Source of the DNA: Bacteroidales bacterium
GTDB taxonomy: Bacteria > Bacteroidota > Bacteroidia > Bacteroidales > F082
Length of the DNA stretch: 20,481 bases
Assembly: GCA_023229135.1 (NCBI GenBank)
Contig: JALNZT010000057.1
Location: 1-20,481, forward strand
Direction: 5' to 3'
Position 1 is the first letter of the stretch; each line of letters opens with the position of its first letter. Of this stretch, positions 1 through 7,884 are shown piece after piece. Under the pieces are notes generated by a model. That model did not search any database, was not told the DNA's origin, and was given only the letters and a program-made list of their open reading frames with translations. A program made the translations under genes and the position numbers.

Positions 1-83
1 CCCTTTCCGAACAGAGAAGTTAAGCCTGCCTGCGCCGATGATACTGCAGTAAAATGTGGGAAAGTAGGTCGTCGCCACCCTTT
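1..83 (+). rRNA. rrf: 5S ribosomal RNA, 3' part
   Basis: This is the last two thirds or so of a 5S rRNA gene; the 5' part lies outside the window. The conserved core is visible: CCGAACAGAGAAGTTAAGCC, then GCGCCGATGATACTGC, then the GTGGGAAAGTAGGTCG block of helices IV and V. The exact 3' end is estimated from where pairing with the missing 5' strand should stop (about 80-85). A terminator follows within ten bases, so this is the end of an rRNA operon. Confidence 0.93.
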
Positions 84-91
84 AACCTAAT

Positions 92-120
92 CCTCACTCT
101 ATAGAAGAGTGGGGATTTTT
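92..120 (+). terminator. Rho-independent terminator of the rRNA operon
   Basis: A 9-bp stem (CCTCACTCT pairing with AGAGTGGGG, one G-U wobble) with a short ATAGA-type loop is followed by ATTTTT. It lies directly after the 5S rRNA. The wobble pairs correctly in plus-strand RNA, as expected for transcription from the rRNA genes. Confidence 0.85.
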
Positions 121-151
121 GGGTTTAATGAAGGTTATTTTTCTAAATTTG
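118..151 (+). promoter_or_regulatory. Bacteroidota-type promoter for hldD
   Basis: The -7 box TAAATTTG (144-151) fits the phylum consensus TAnnTTTG. A TTTG at 118-121 could be the -33 element, with a 22-base spacer, slightly longer than the usual 19-21. That -33 box overlaps the T-run of the rRNA terminator. The predicted transcript would start about 13 bases before the hldD ATG at 171. Confidence 0.5.
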
Positions 152-170
152 CCTCTCAAACAGATATATT

Positions 171-1136
171 ATGATCGTTGTAACAGGAGCTGCCGGTTTT
201 ATTGGAAGTGTTGTCGCTGGTTATTTAAACCATCAAAATAGACATGATCTAATCTTAGTTGATGACTTTTCAAGAGAGGACAAAAAACAGAATTATAGCA
301 CTAAAAAATTTAGCCAACTTATTGATCGAAAAAAATTTGTTAAGTGGTTAGAAATAAACCATGAACAGCTTGATTTTGTTATCCATCTTGGAGCGCGCAC
401 TGATACTACTGAGTTTAATTATGCCATTTTCGAAGAGCTAAACATTGATTATTCGAAAGCTATTTTTAAGGCATGCACGGCGTTTTCTATTCCACTAATT
501 TATGCTTCATCAGCAGCTACTTATGGATTAGGTGAGTTGGGTTATAAAGATAGCCATGACATCGTTGACAACTTGCAGCCACTAAATCCTTATGGCAGAT
601 CGAAGAATGAGTTTGATAAGTGGGTTTTAAATCAAGATGAAACACCACCGTTTTGGGCGGGATTGAAGTTTTTCAATGTTTATGGGCCTAACGAATTTCA
701 TAAAAACCGTATGGCATCCGTAATTTTTCATGCCTTTAATCAAATTAATGAAAATGGTGAAGTGAAATTGTTTCGATCCCACCGCCCTGATTTCAAAGAT
801 GGCATGCAGCTCCGTGATTTCGTTTACGTAAAAGATGTTGCTTCTGTTGTTGAATTTCTTATGATGGAGCAGCCTGCAAGCGGTCTTTATAACTTGGGAA
901 CCGGCAATGCACGTGCTTTTTATGACCTTGCTGTAGCTACTTTCAATGCTTTAGAATTGGAACCTAATATTTCTTTTATTGATACACCAATAGATATTCG
1001 CGATAAATACCAGTATTTTACGGAAGCTGATATGCGAAAATTAGTAAGTGCCGGCTACAAAAAAGCGTTTACAAGCCTTGAAGATGGTGTTTCTGATTAT
1101 GTTAAAAGATACTTGATATCAGGGAAACGTTATTGA
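171..1136 (+). CDS. hldD: ADP-L-glycero-D-manno-heptose 6-epimerase
   Basis: A cytoplasmic NAD(P)-dependent sugar-nucleotide epimerase of the extended SDR superfamily. It converts ADP-D-glycero-D-manno-heptose to the L-glycero form, the donor for inner-core lipopolysaccharide. Visible in the 321-residue protein: the Rossmann dinucleotide loop GAAGFIG (6-12), the HldD signature LGARTDTTE (73-81), the SDR serine region YASSAATYG (111-119), the catalytic YxxxK pair Y141/K145, and FNVYGPNEFHKNRMASV (168-184), where K178 matches the second acid/base residue described for E. coli HldD. Length is normal for the family. It is monocistronic behind the rRNA terminator, and its last 7 bases overlap the end of the opposing MerR gene. 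The function implies a heptose-containing LPS core; no other heptose gene is in the window. Confidence 0.95.
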   Translation: MIVVTGAAGFIGSVVAGYLNHQNRHDLILVDDFSREDKKQNYSTKKFSQLIDRKKFVKWLEINHEQLDFVIHLGARTDTTEFNYAIFEELNIDYSKAIFKACTAFSIPLIYASSAATYGLGELGYKDSHDIVDNLQPLNPYGRSKNEFDKWVLNQDETPPFWAGLKFFNVYGPNEFHKNRMASVIFHAFNQINENGEVKLFRSHRPDFKDGMQLRDFVYVKDVASVVEFLMMEQPASGLYNLGTGNARAFYDLAVATFNALELEPNISFIDTPIDIRDKYQYFTEADMRKLVSAGYKKAFTSLEDGVSDYVKRYLISGKRY

Positions 1137-1486
1137 GATTGCTGCTTTTCAGCTAGTGTCCTATCTAAATTGGTCAGAAAATCTCTGGTTTTTTTTAGCG
1201 TAGAAAGTAGCACAACTTTTTCTTCCAGCTCGTCAAAGTCATTTTTTAGGACTTCTTTCGCGCCATTAAGTGTATAGCCTTTCTTTTTGACCAGGTGATA
1301 AATCATGTGTAAATACCTGATGTCGCGCTCGGTGAATAAGCGATTACCTTTTTTATTTTTTCGAGGCCTTAGTACACTGAATTCATTTTCCCAGAACCGT
1401 ATCAATGAGGTGTTTACCTGAAACATAGCTGCAACCTCACCAATAGCATAATAAATTTTTTTACTTTTTTCTGGTTGAGTTTTCAT
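1130..1486 (-). CDS. MerR-family transcriptional regulator (small)
   Basis: A 118-residue MerR-type DNA-binding protein. The N-terminal winged helix-turn-helix covers about residues 12-81: IGEVAAMFQVNTSLIRFWE (15-33) is the HTH, and the KKGNRLFTERDIRYL segment holds the wing and next helix. A short C-terminal helix (about 84-113) probably mediates dimerisation. There is no effector domain and no cysteine, so metal or redox sensing as in MerR, CueR or SoxR is not supported. It begins 8 bases after the M23 peptidase stop and is almost certainly cotranscribed with it. From memory, this peptidase-MerR pair beside alaS is a recurrent arrangement in Bacteroidota. The target promoters are unknown. 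Its 3' end overlaps that of hldD by 7 bases on the opposite strand. Confidence 0.9.
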   Translation of the reverse strand: MKTQPEKSKKIYYAIGEVAAMFQVNTSLIRFWENEFSVLRPRKNKKGNRLFTERDIRYLHMIYHLVKKKGYTLNGAKEVLKNDFDELEEKVVLLSTLKKTRDFLTNLDRTLAEKQQSQ

Positions 1487-1494
1487 ATAAAATA

Positions 1495-2466
1495 CTAGTC
1501 CATAGATTGTGTCGGAAGTGCTGAAAGTTCCAGGATAAGCTCGTATTGTTCTGGTGTTAGATCATTGAAAAAGAAGTGTATGGGGTTTACAGGTCGGTTG
1601 TTTTTATGCACTTCGTAATGCAAGTGAGGTGCTGTTGACTTCCCCGTGTTTCCAACTATGCCAATGAGCTGGCCACGACTTATTTTTTCACCTTTTCTAA
1701 CCTTAAATTCCTGTAGGTGGCTGTATTTTGTCTCATAACCAAATCCATGATCTATTTCAATAGTATTTCCGTAGCCCCATTGTGATTTTTTTACTGAAAT
1801 AACTCTTCCATCACCAGTTGCAAAAACCTCTGTACCAATAGGTGCTGAAAAGTCAACTCCCTGATGGAACTTATTGACTTTATAAAAAGGATCCGTGCGA
1901 ACACCAAAATACGAAGAAATCCGTTTCAGGTCTGAATTTTTTACGGGTTGAATTGCAGGAATAGCACTAAGCATTTCTGATTTATTACGTGCCAATTCAA
2001 AAACTTCATCATAAGATTTTGACTGCACATAAAGCTGGCTCGCGATCTGGTCTAACCGTCTGGAAGCGTCAACAACTAAGTCGGAACTTTTGAAACCCGT
2101 AAGCTTATCATACCTGTCAACACCACCATAACCAGCGCGTCTGATGGATTTTGAAATTGGCTCAGCTTCAAAAATCACCCTGTAAATATTGTCGTCACGA
2201 TCCTGCATCTCAGCCAGTAAATTTTCCATTCCCGCCAGACGATCGTTTAAAATCTGGTATTGTAGTTTTACGAATGAAAGCTCTCTTTGGAGCATCCGCT
2301 CTTTTGGCGATCCAAGAAAATTAAACGCAATAACAACAATAACAACCGCAAATGCTGCTGTGGAAAATAGGTACGACAATACGCGCATCATCTGCTGTCT
2401 CCAATTCGATTGATATTTCTCGTAGGAGAGTGTCTTGCGGTTGAAAATATACTTTGGTTCTGCCAT
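1495..2466 (-). CDS. M23-family zinc metallopeptidase, membrane anchored (probable peptidoglycan endopeptidase)
   Basis: A 323-residue bitopic protein. A cytoplasmic N-terminal tail (1-27) is followed by one membrane segment (about 28-51), a periplasmic coiled-coil-like linker (about 55-95 and 130-165) and a C-terminal LytM/M23 domain (about 182-297). The domain shows the zinc ligands H201 and D205 (HQGVD) and the HLH motif H281/H283, plus YSHL with H250, and is therefore predicted to be active. M23 enzymes usually cut peptide cross-links of peptidoglycan, and the architecture resembles membrane-anchored factors acting in cell elongation or division. It is the first gene of a two-gene unit with MerR and diverges from alaS. 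The ATG at 2466 lies about 40 bases downstream of a good promoter. The precise substrate cannot be told from sequence. Confidence 0.93.
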   Translation of the reverse strand: MAEPKYIFNRKTLSYEKYQSNWRQQMMRVLSYLFSTAAFAVVIVVIAFNFLGSPKERMLQRELSFVKLQYQILNDRLAGMENLLAEMQDRDDNIYRVIFEAEPISKSIRRAGYGGVDRYDKLTGFKSSDLVVDASRRLDQIASQLYVQSKSYDEVFELARNKSEMLSAIPAIQPVKNSDLKRISSYFGVRTDPFYKVNKFHQGVDFSAPIGTEVFATGDGRVISVKKSQWGYGNTIEIDHGFGYETKYSHLQEFKVRKGEKISRGQLIGIVGNTGKSTAPHLHYEVHKNNRPVNPIHFFFNDLTPEQYELILELSALPTQSMD

Positions 2467-2513
2467 ATTAAAAGCTTAAATTGAATATTCACTGTGGTAC
2501 ATACGAACAACGA

Positions 2514-2544
2514 CAAAATTAATTAATTCGTCTAACTTTGCAAG
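2514..2544 (-). promoter_or_regulatory. Promoter of the M23 peptidase / MerR unit
   Basis: Read on the minus strand, CTTG (2544-2541, one mismatch to the -33 consensus TTTG) is followed after exactly 19 bases by TAATTTTG (2521-2514), a full match to the -7 consensus TAnnTTTG. The predicted start is near 2507, giving a leader of about 40 bases. The -33 box directly abuts the alaS -7 box on the other strand. Confidence 0.6.
2533..2540 (+). promoter_or_regulatory. -7 element of the alaS promoter
   Basis: TAACTTTG followed by C matches the Bacteroidota -7 box. No convincing TTTG is present 19-22 bases upstream. The predicted transcript starts near 2547, about 47 bases before the alaS ATG. The leader carries AAGG about ten bases before the ATG, a weak ribosome-binding sequence. 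Confidence 0.5.
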
Positions 2545-2593
2545 CTTTATTTTAAGTGCCACTTTATAAATAATTATTAATAAGGTATTCAAT

Positions 2594-5218
2594 ATGAACG
2601 CGTCACAAATCAGACAAAGCTTTCTCACATTCTTTAGCGAAAAACAGCATACGATTGTCCCTTCTGCCCCAATAGTTGTGAAGAACGATCCCACCCTGAT
2701 GTTTACCAATGCCGGGATGAATCAGTTTAAGGATATTTTTTTGGGTAATGAACCAGCTACAGCAGCTCGTGTTGCTGATACCCAGAAGTGTTTGAGGGTT
2801 TCAGGTAAGCACAACGACCTGGAAGAAGTTGGCTATGACACCTATCACCATACGATGTTTGAGATGCTTGGCAACTGGTCGTTTGGCGACTATTTTAAGA
2901 AAGAAGCCATAGCCTACGCATGGGAATACCTGACAGAAGTGGTGAAAATAGATCAAGATCGCTTGTTTATTACTGTTTTTGGAGGTGATGAAGAAGATGG
3001 ACTACCCATGGATCAGGAGGCATATGATTTTTGGAAAGCATATATTGATGAAGACCGGATTTTAATGGGATCCAAAAAAGATAATTTTTGGGAAATGGGT
3101 GATACAGGACCATGCGGACCTTGTTCTGAAATTCATGTTGATGTAAGAGACGATAGTGAGCGCGAAGCTTTGGATGGCGCTAAGCTGGTGAATGAGGATC
3201 ATCCTGAAGTGATAGAAATCTGGAACCTGGTATTTATCGAGTTTAACAGGCTTTCAAACGGTAAATTGCAAAAGCTGCCTGCCCGCCATGTGGATACAGG
3301 AATGGGCTTTGAACGGCTTGTTATGGTGGTTCAGGGCAAAAAGTCTAACTACGATACAGATGTGTTTCAGCCTATAATTCAGGAAATAGCGAAGCTTTCA
3401 AATGAAACCTATGGCCATGAAGAATCAAAAGATATTGCTATGCGGGTAATAGCAGACCATTTGCGTACGGTTGCATTTGCAATTGCTGATGGTCAACTAC
3501 CTTCAAATAATGGCGCAGGCTATGTTATCAGGCGTGTCTTACGCAGGGCAATCCGCTACGGATATACCTTTCTGGGTATGGAAGAACCCTTTGTTTATAA
3601 GCTTTTGCCAGTGCTTACACGGCAAATGGAGAGTAGTTTTCCTGAAATTGGCTCACAACAGCAGCTGGTGTCGAAGGTGATGTTTGAAGAAGAAAATTCA
3701 TTTTTAAGAACATTGGCACAGGGGATTAAAAGATTCGAAAATTATGTAGCTCATCAAGCTGATCTAAAGTTGATTAGTGGCAGTTTTGCTTTTGAACTTT
3801 TTGATACTTACGGATTTCCCATCGACCTCACCCAGGTTTTAGCACGCGAAAAAGGTCTTGAAATTGACATGAAAAGCTTCGCAGAACAGCTCGAAGAACA
3901 AAAAAACCGCTCTCGAAACGCCGCTGCCGTTGCTGCTGGAGATTGGGTAGTAATTGCCGACAACACAAAGCCAACAAAATTTGTTGGATATACTCAAACG
4001 GAAGCGCCTTCAAAGATTTTAAGGTATCGGGAAGTAACCGCAAAAAAGAAAAAACACTACGAAATTGTACTCGACCAAACTCCATTTTATGCTGAATCGG
4101 GCGGTCAGGTCGGTGATACAGGTATGTTGATTTCTGCCAATGAGAAAATCCCGGTTTTCAACACACTCAAAGAGAATAATTTGATTATTCATCTCTCTGC
4201 TGAAATCCCCGAGAATCCGGAAGCTGAGTTTTTGGCTGTGATAAATGCTGAAAAGCGCCTACAAATTGTTAACAATCATAGTGCTACACATTTGATGCAT
4301 GCGGCTTTGCGTAAAGTGCTTGGCACACATGTGGAGCAAAAAGGATCCTTGGTGGATGCTGAGCGACTACGTTTCGATTTTAGCCACTTTAGTAGAATGA
4401 CCGTGGAAGAAATTCAACGTGTTGAGGCAATGGTTAATGAAAATATCCGTAAAAACATACCCAATGAAACCCTGGAAAATGTTCCGATTGACGAAGCTAA
4501 ATCAATGGGCGCCATGGCACTTTTTGGCGAAAAATATGGCGACAGCGTTCGGGTTGTTTCATTCGATCGTGAATATTCAGTTGAGTTGTGTGGCGGAACG
4601 CATGTGCGAGCTACCGGACAAATTGGGCTATTTAAAATTATCTCGGAGGGCGCCATTGCTGCCGGAATAAGAAGGGTAGAGGCCGTTACAGGTTTTGCAG
4701 CAGAGGCTTATGTATTGAATTTGCAAAACCAGTTGGAGCAAATAAAAGAAGTTATTAAAAGTACGGGTGAACCCGTGAAAGGAGTGATTCAGCTAAACAC
4801 TCAGCTGCAACAGGCTCAAAAGGATATTGAGAAACTTCAAAAAGATAAAGCGGAGGCGGCTGCTGAAATGCTATATCAAGTTGCTGAAAAAAAGGACGGC
4901 TATCTTTTGATTAATGAAATAGTAAAAGCGGCCGGAATTGAAGATCTCAGACAAATAGCTTTAGCACTCAAACAGCAAAACACCGATTTGGTGGCTATTC
5001 TGGCGGGGGTTCAAAATGAAAAGCCTGCACTTTGTATGCTCATCACAGACAGGCTGGTCAGCAGAAATTCATGGGATGCCTCAAAACTGGTAAAAGAAGC
5101 TGCTCGCGAAATCAAAGGTGGCGGCGGCGGCCAGCCCGGCTTAGCCACTGCCGGAGGAAAGTTCGTTGGTGGTCTTGATGCTGCCAGAACATTCCTTTTA
5201 GCAGGATTGACATCTTGA
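2594..5218 (+). CDS. alaS: Alanine--tRNA ligase
   Basis: Class II aminoacyl-tRNA synthetase that charges tRNA-Ala in the cytoplasm. At 874 residues it is full length. The N-terminal aminoacylation core starts at FLTFFSEKQH and includes PTLMFTNAGMNQFKDIFLG (33-51), KHNDLEEVG, TMFEMLGNWSFGDYFK and the class II motif 3 region GAGYVIRRVLRRAIRYG (307-323). The editing domain, which clears mischarged Ser/Gly-tRNA-Ala, carries all four zinc ligands: H562 and H566 (NHSATHLMH), C666 and H670 (CGGTH). The C-Ala domain ends with the glycine-rich GGGGGQPGLATAGG near 853-866. The ATG at 2594 gives the usual N-terminus. It is transcribed alone, divergently from the M23/MerR unit, and no terminator with a T-run follows. 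Confidence 0.98.
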   Translation: MNASQIRQSFLTFFSEKQHTIVPSAPIVVKNDPTLMFTNAGMNQFKDIFLGNEPATAARVADTQKCLRVSGKHNDLEEVGYDTYHHTMFEMLGNWSFGDYFKKEAIAYAWEYLTEVVKIDQDRLFITVFGGDEEDGLPMDQEAYDFWKAYIDEDRILMGSKKDNFWEMGDTGPCGPCSEIHVDVRDDSEREALDGAKLVNEDHPEVIEIWNLVFIEFNRLSNGKLQKLPARHVDTGMGFERLVMVVQGKKSNYDTDVFQPIIQEIAKLSNETYGHEESKDIAMRVIADHLRTVAFAIADGQLPSNNGAGYVIRRVLRRAIRYGYTFLGMEEPFVYKLLPVLTRQMESSFPEIGSQQQLVSKVMFEEENSFLRTLAQGIKRFENYVAHQADLKLISGSFAFELFDTYGFPIDLTQVLAREKGLEIDMKSFAEQLEEQKNRSRNAAAVAAGDWVVIADNTKPTKFVGYTQTEAPSKILRYREVTAKKKKHYEIVLDQTPFYAESGGQVGDTGMLISANEKIPVFNTLKENNLIIHLSAEIPENPEAEFLAVINAEKRLQIVNNHSATHLMHAALRKVLGTHVEQKGSLVDAERLRFDFSHFSRMTVEEIQRVEAMVNENIRKNIPNETLENVPIDEAKSMGAMALFGEKYGDSVRVVSFDREYSVELCGGTHVRATGQIGLFKIISEGAIAAGIRRVEAVTGFAAEAYVLNLQNQLEQIKEVIKSTGEPVKGVIQLNTQLQQAQKDIEKLQKDKAEAAAEMLYQVAEKKDGYLLINEIVKAAGIEDLRQIALALKQQNTDLVAILAGVQNEKPALCMLITDRLVSRNSWDASKLVKEAAREIKGGGGGQPGLATAGGKFVGGLDAARTFLLAGLTS

Positions 5219-5361
5219 TTCTGGTTTAAACCAACTCCTTCAAAAGATAGGAACTCAAAATATTGTTGATAAGTCTTTTAATAAATTGATGGCTAAGTTG
5301 CTTCAAATGTATAATTTTTGTCTATTTTTACTCCATAATTATTATTTTGTCTTGATTTACC

Positions 5362-5369
5362 TAGTTTTG
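5362..5369 (+). promoter_or_regulatory. Possible -7 element upstream of the TPR protein gene
   Basis: TAGTTTTG followed by C fits TAnnTTTG and sits 28 bases before the ATG at 5397. No -33 TTTG is found at the usual distance. The rest of the 178-base gap after alaS is AT-rich and shows nothing else recognisable. Confidence 0.4.
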
Positions 5370-5396
5370 CATGCATAAATCATCCCAAAACAACCT

Positions 5397-6650
5397 ATGA
5401 AAAAGATACTTAGCATATTATTATTAATCTTCTCACTTTCTCTTGTTGCACAGCAGGACGATCAAATTATTGCCTTGCAAGACTTTTCAATCCTGAGTCC
5501 TGTGCAATCAAGCATAACCTCGGCCCGAGGCTGGTCCATGCAAGATAATGGGAAGTGGGCATACAGTGACAATAAAATACCTTATACTGACAGCCACAAT
5601 AATAGCACCCGCTTACCTGCCGTTGAAGTGCTTGGATTAGATAATTTTACGGAAATAAATTTACGTAAAATCATGATTGACGACAAGCAGTATAATGTAC
5701 TTATTAAAAAATATAAAGATGGTGAGTATGAGTTTAATTACTTGGCCAAAGGCTGGAAAAGCTATTATTCATTAGATTTTTATGTTTTTAAAAGTGAGAA
5801 GCTTTTTGAGCTTTTACCTGATGAAGTACCTTTTAATACCAGTTATCTCGTTGATTTGGAGTGTTATTATGCAGGTAGTATCAAGAATTATGAAAAAACA
5901 GTTGTTGCCAGCAGAAATTTAAGACTGACAAACTATGCTACAGGTGCGATTTCAAGTTTCCCTTCAAGCAAAAATGGAAACTATATAGATATGATTATCA
6001 GAACAATTCAAGATTTGAAATTGGGTAGGATAGTAAACGACGGAAGTTTGATTTTTGCTGTTTATCCCATCAAAGCCGACGAAAAAGAGGTTGTTCGTTT
6101 TAAACTGATAAAATCGTATAGAAATGACAACCTAATTAAATTACAAACCTCTCCTGACAACTGGACAAGGCTTTTTGATGACTTTTTCTATGAGGTTCCT
6201 TTCAGTACATACAAACGTTTTATTGAAAATTCCAGAGAATATTTTGTTCCCGTAGAATCTGCTCCATCAGCATACACAACCTATTATAACTGGGGAGTGC
6301 TTAGGTATCAAATTGGTGATTATCTTGGTGCAACCGAAGCGTTTAAAAGCGCACTAAAAGAAAATCCCGATTCTGATGATTTTATGCTGTATGCTTATTT
6401 GGGAAATTCTTTGAGTAAATCAGGTTATTATTTTGATGCCGTGGATTATTATGATAGGGCCATAGAATTGAAGCCTACTCAGGTGATGGATTATTCAAAC
6501 TGGATAAAAAATTACTTTAACAGAGGTGTTGCGAAATATTACCTGGATAGGCCTAAAGATGCCTGCGAAGATTGGAAAAAATCGTATGACCTGGGATACG
6601 GAAGTGCGAGTGAATATTTGAATGATTTCTGCGGCAGGGGATTTAATTAG
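5397..6650 (+). CDS. Secreted TPR-repeat protein of unknown function
   Basis: A 417-residue protein with a clear Sec signal peptide (about 1-19, MKKILSILLLIFSLSLVAQ, cleaved before QDD). Residues 20-285 form a mostly beta-rich region that I do not recognise. The C-terminal third holds about three tetratricopeptide repeats: 294-327 (YYNWGVLRYQIGDYLGATEA), 330-363 (AYLGNSLSKSGYYFDAVDYY) and 371-404 (NRGVAKYYLDRPKDACEDW). The last has the DACEDWKKSYDLG pattern common in Bacteroidota TPR/Sel1-like repeats. TPRs normally mediate protein-protein contacts, so a periplasmic scaffold or adaptor role is plausible but inferred. The next gene starts 11 bases downstream and is very likely cotranscribed. 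Confidence 0.85.
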   Translation: MKKILSILLLIFSLSLVAQQDDQIIALQDFSILSPVQSSITSARGWSMQDNGKWAYSDNKIPYTDSHNNSTRLPAVEVLGLDNFTEINLRKIMIDDKQYNVLIKKYKDGEYEFNYLAKGWKSYYSLDFYVFKSEKLFELLPDEVPFNTSYLVDLECYYAGSIKNYEKTVVASRNLRLTNYATGAISSFPSSKNGNYIDMIIRTIQDLKLGRIVNDGSLIFAVYPIKADEKEVVRFKLIKSYRNDNLIKLQTSPDNWTRLFDDFFYEVPFSTYKRFIENSREYFVPVESAPSAYTTYYNWGVLRYQIGDYLGATEAFKSALKENPDSDDFMLYAYLGNSLSKSGYYFDAVDYYDRAIELKPTQVMDYSNWIKNYFNRGVAKYYLDRPKDACEDWKKSYDLGYGSASEYLNDFCGRGFN

Positions 6651-6661
6651 AAACATCAACC

Positions 6662-7792
6662 ATGAAAACAGCTTTACTCCGTGCCTCTTTTGTGTTATTA
6701 TTTATTGGGTTTTTTAGTCTTGAAGGCGGCAGCCAAAATATTGGCAATACAGCGCGCAGCTATAGGCATTGGGAGCTTGGCTTACAACTTGGCTTTGGGC
6801 AGTATTATGGTGATGTAAGCGATAAGGGCTATTTTGAAAAACTTAGTGGCGAGAGCAGGTTTTCTGGCTCATTACTCGGAAGGTGGCATGCCAATGACCG
6901 TTATGGCGTTGGATTTCAAGTACAAAACTCAGGCTTATACAGCCGAAAAGATAATTATGCAAATGGAAGCCCTCTCAATCTGGAGTATTCAGGAAGGGTT
7001 TTTGAAATTGGTGTGCATGGATATTTAAACTTCTCGAATCTATTTTTAGGGCCTTCAGACAGGCACTTTTCATTTTACGGCACTATCGGATTAAGTTATA
7101 TCAACTGGAATGGCACCCTGAAGAATAGCCTTACCGGAAACGTAGTGTATGAAAACGGCATCAATATACCTGGCGTAGGTTATAAAACAAGTGGCGCTGT
7201 CATTCCAACAACACTCGGTCTGTCCTATGCAATAAATAATAATTTGAGTATAGACCTCAGTGGATCGCTTCATTTAGTGCTTTCAGATGATGTTGATTTT
7301 TATGCAGATGGGTTTAAAAATGATATCCTCTTGTTTACCCATATAGGCTTATCCTATCATCTAAATCCAAATCGTAGCAAACGAGCCAAAACGCCAAGAG
7401 GCAGACCCTCGGATCAGCCTGTAGATGTGCTGGATTTAGAAAAAGTAACGAATAGAGAGCCCACTCAAAAGCCTGATCCGCTTCCGGTTATCACTTTAGA
7501 AAGGCCAGAGAAAGCGGTAGCCCATAAAGATTTTGAGTTCCGGGTACAGATTTTTGCAAAATCAAAGCCAATGCCTAATATTAAAGCCTATTTCTCTGGA
7601 ATTAACTTTGAGTATCCTATCGTTGAGAATACGCAAATGGGCCTGTATCGTTATTCTACCGGAAGTTTCCAAAACTTTAACGAAGCTGCCCGATATGCTG
7701 AACAGCTTAGACAACGTGGAATTCACGATGCTTTTGTGGTGGCATACAGAAATAATCAACGGATTTCGATAAGTAGTGAGATGAAGCAGTAG
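6662..7792 (+). CDS. Outer-membrane beta-barrel protein with C-terminal SPOR-like domain
   Basis: A 376-residue exported protein. The signal peptide spans about 1-25 (hydrophobic core ASFVLLFIGFFSL). Residues 37-235 alternate as in a small eight-strand-type barrel, with the GQYYGDVSDKGYF pattern near strand 1 that is typical of Bacteroidota outer-membrane proteins and LFTHIGLSYHLNP at its end. A basic, proline-rich linker (236-288) follows. Residues 290-371 look like a SPOR-type fold: FEFRVQIFAKSK opens the domain, GLYRYSTGSFQNFNEAARYA is the central signature, and GIHDAFVVAYRNNQRIS closes it. SPOR domains bind denuded glycan strands of peptidoglycan, so the protein may tie the outer membrane to the wall. 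It lies 11 bases after the TPR gene. The barrel assignment is by pattern only. Confidence 0.82.
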   Translation: MKTALLRASFVLLFIGFFSLEGGSQNIGNTARSYRHWELGLQLGFGQYYGDVSDKGYFEKLSGESRFSGSLLGRWHANDRYGVGFQVQNSGLYSRKDNYANGSPLNLEYSGRVFEIGVHGYLNFSNLFLGPSDRHFSFYGTIGLSYINWNGTLKNSLTGNVVYENGINIPGVGYKTSGAVIPTTLGLSYAINNNLSIDLSGSLHLVLSDDVDFYADGFKNDILLFTHIGLSYHLNPNRSKRAKTPRGRPSDQPVDVLDLEKVTNREPTQKPDPLPVITLERPEKAVAHKDFEFRVQIFAKSKPMPNIKAYFSGINFEYPIVENTQMGLYRYSTGSFQNFNEAARYAEQLRQRGIHDAFVVAYRNNQRISISSEMKQ

Positions 7793-7820
7793 TTGCTGAC
7801 TAAAGCTGTATTTTATTGAA

Positions 7821-7851
7821 TTTGACATACAAAATAGGGGCATTAAGTTTA
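7821..7851 (+). promoter_or_regulatory. Promoter of the T9SS serine protease gene
   Basis: TTTG (7821-7824), a spacer of exactly 19 bases, then TAAGTTTA (7844-7851), one mismatch from TAnnTTTG. The predicted start is near 7858, 27 bases before the ATG at 7885. This lies inside the possible upstream extension of the reading frame from a TTG at 7816 and argues against that extension. It also suggests the protease can be transcribed independently of the two genes before it. Confidence 0.5.
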
Positions 7852-7884
7852 TTTGGTGTATTTTTCACTTTTAAAAAATGCAGC

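Noticed and set aside
1130..1486. MerR protein as a metal or redox sensor
   Set aside because: The protein has no cysteines and no room for an effector domain; only the DNA-binding part and a short helix are present.
2476..2709. 77-codon minus-strand frame between the M23 gene and alaS
   Set aside because: It runs through the divergent promoters and antisense to the conserved alaS N-terminus, and has no start-site signals.
5222..5233. TGGTTTAAACCA palindrome after alaS as a terminator
   Set aside because: The stem is only 6 pairs with no loop and no T-run follows, so it is not a credible intrinsic terminator.
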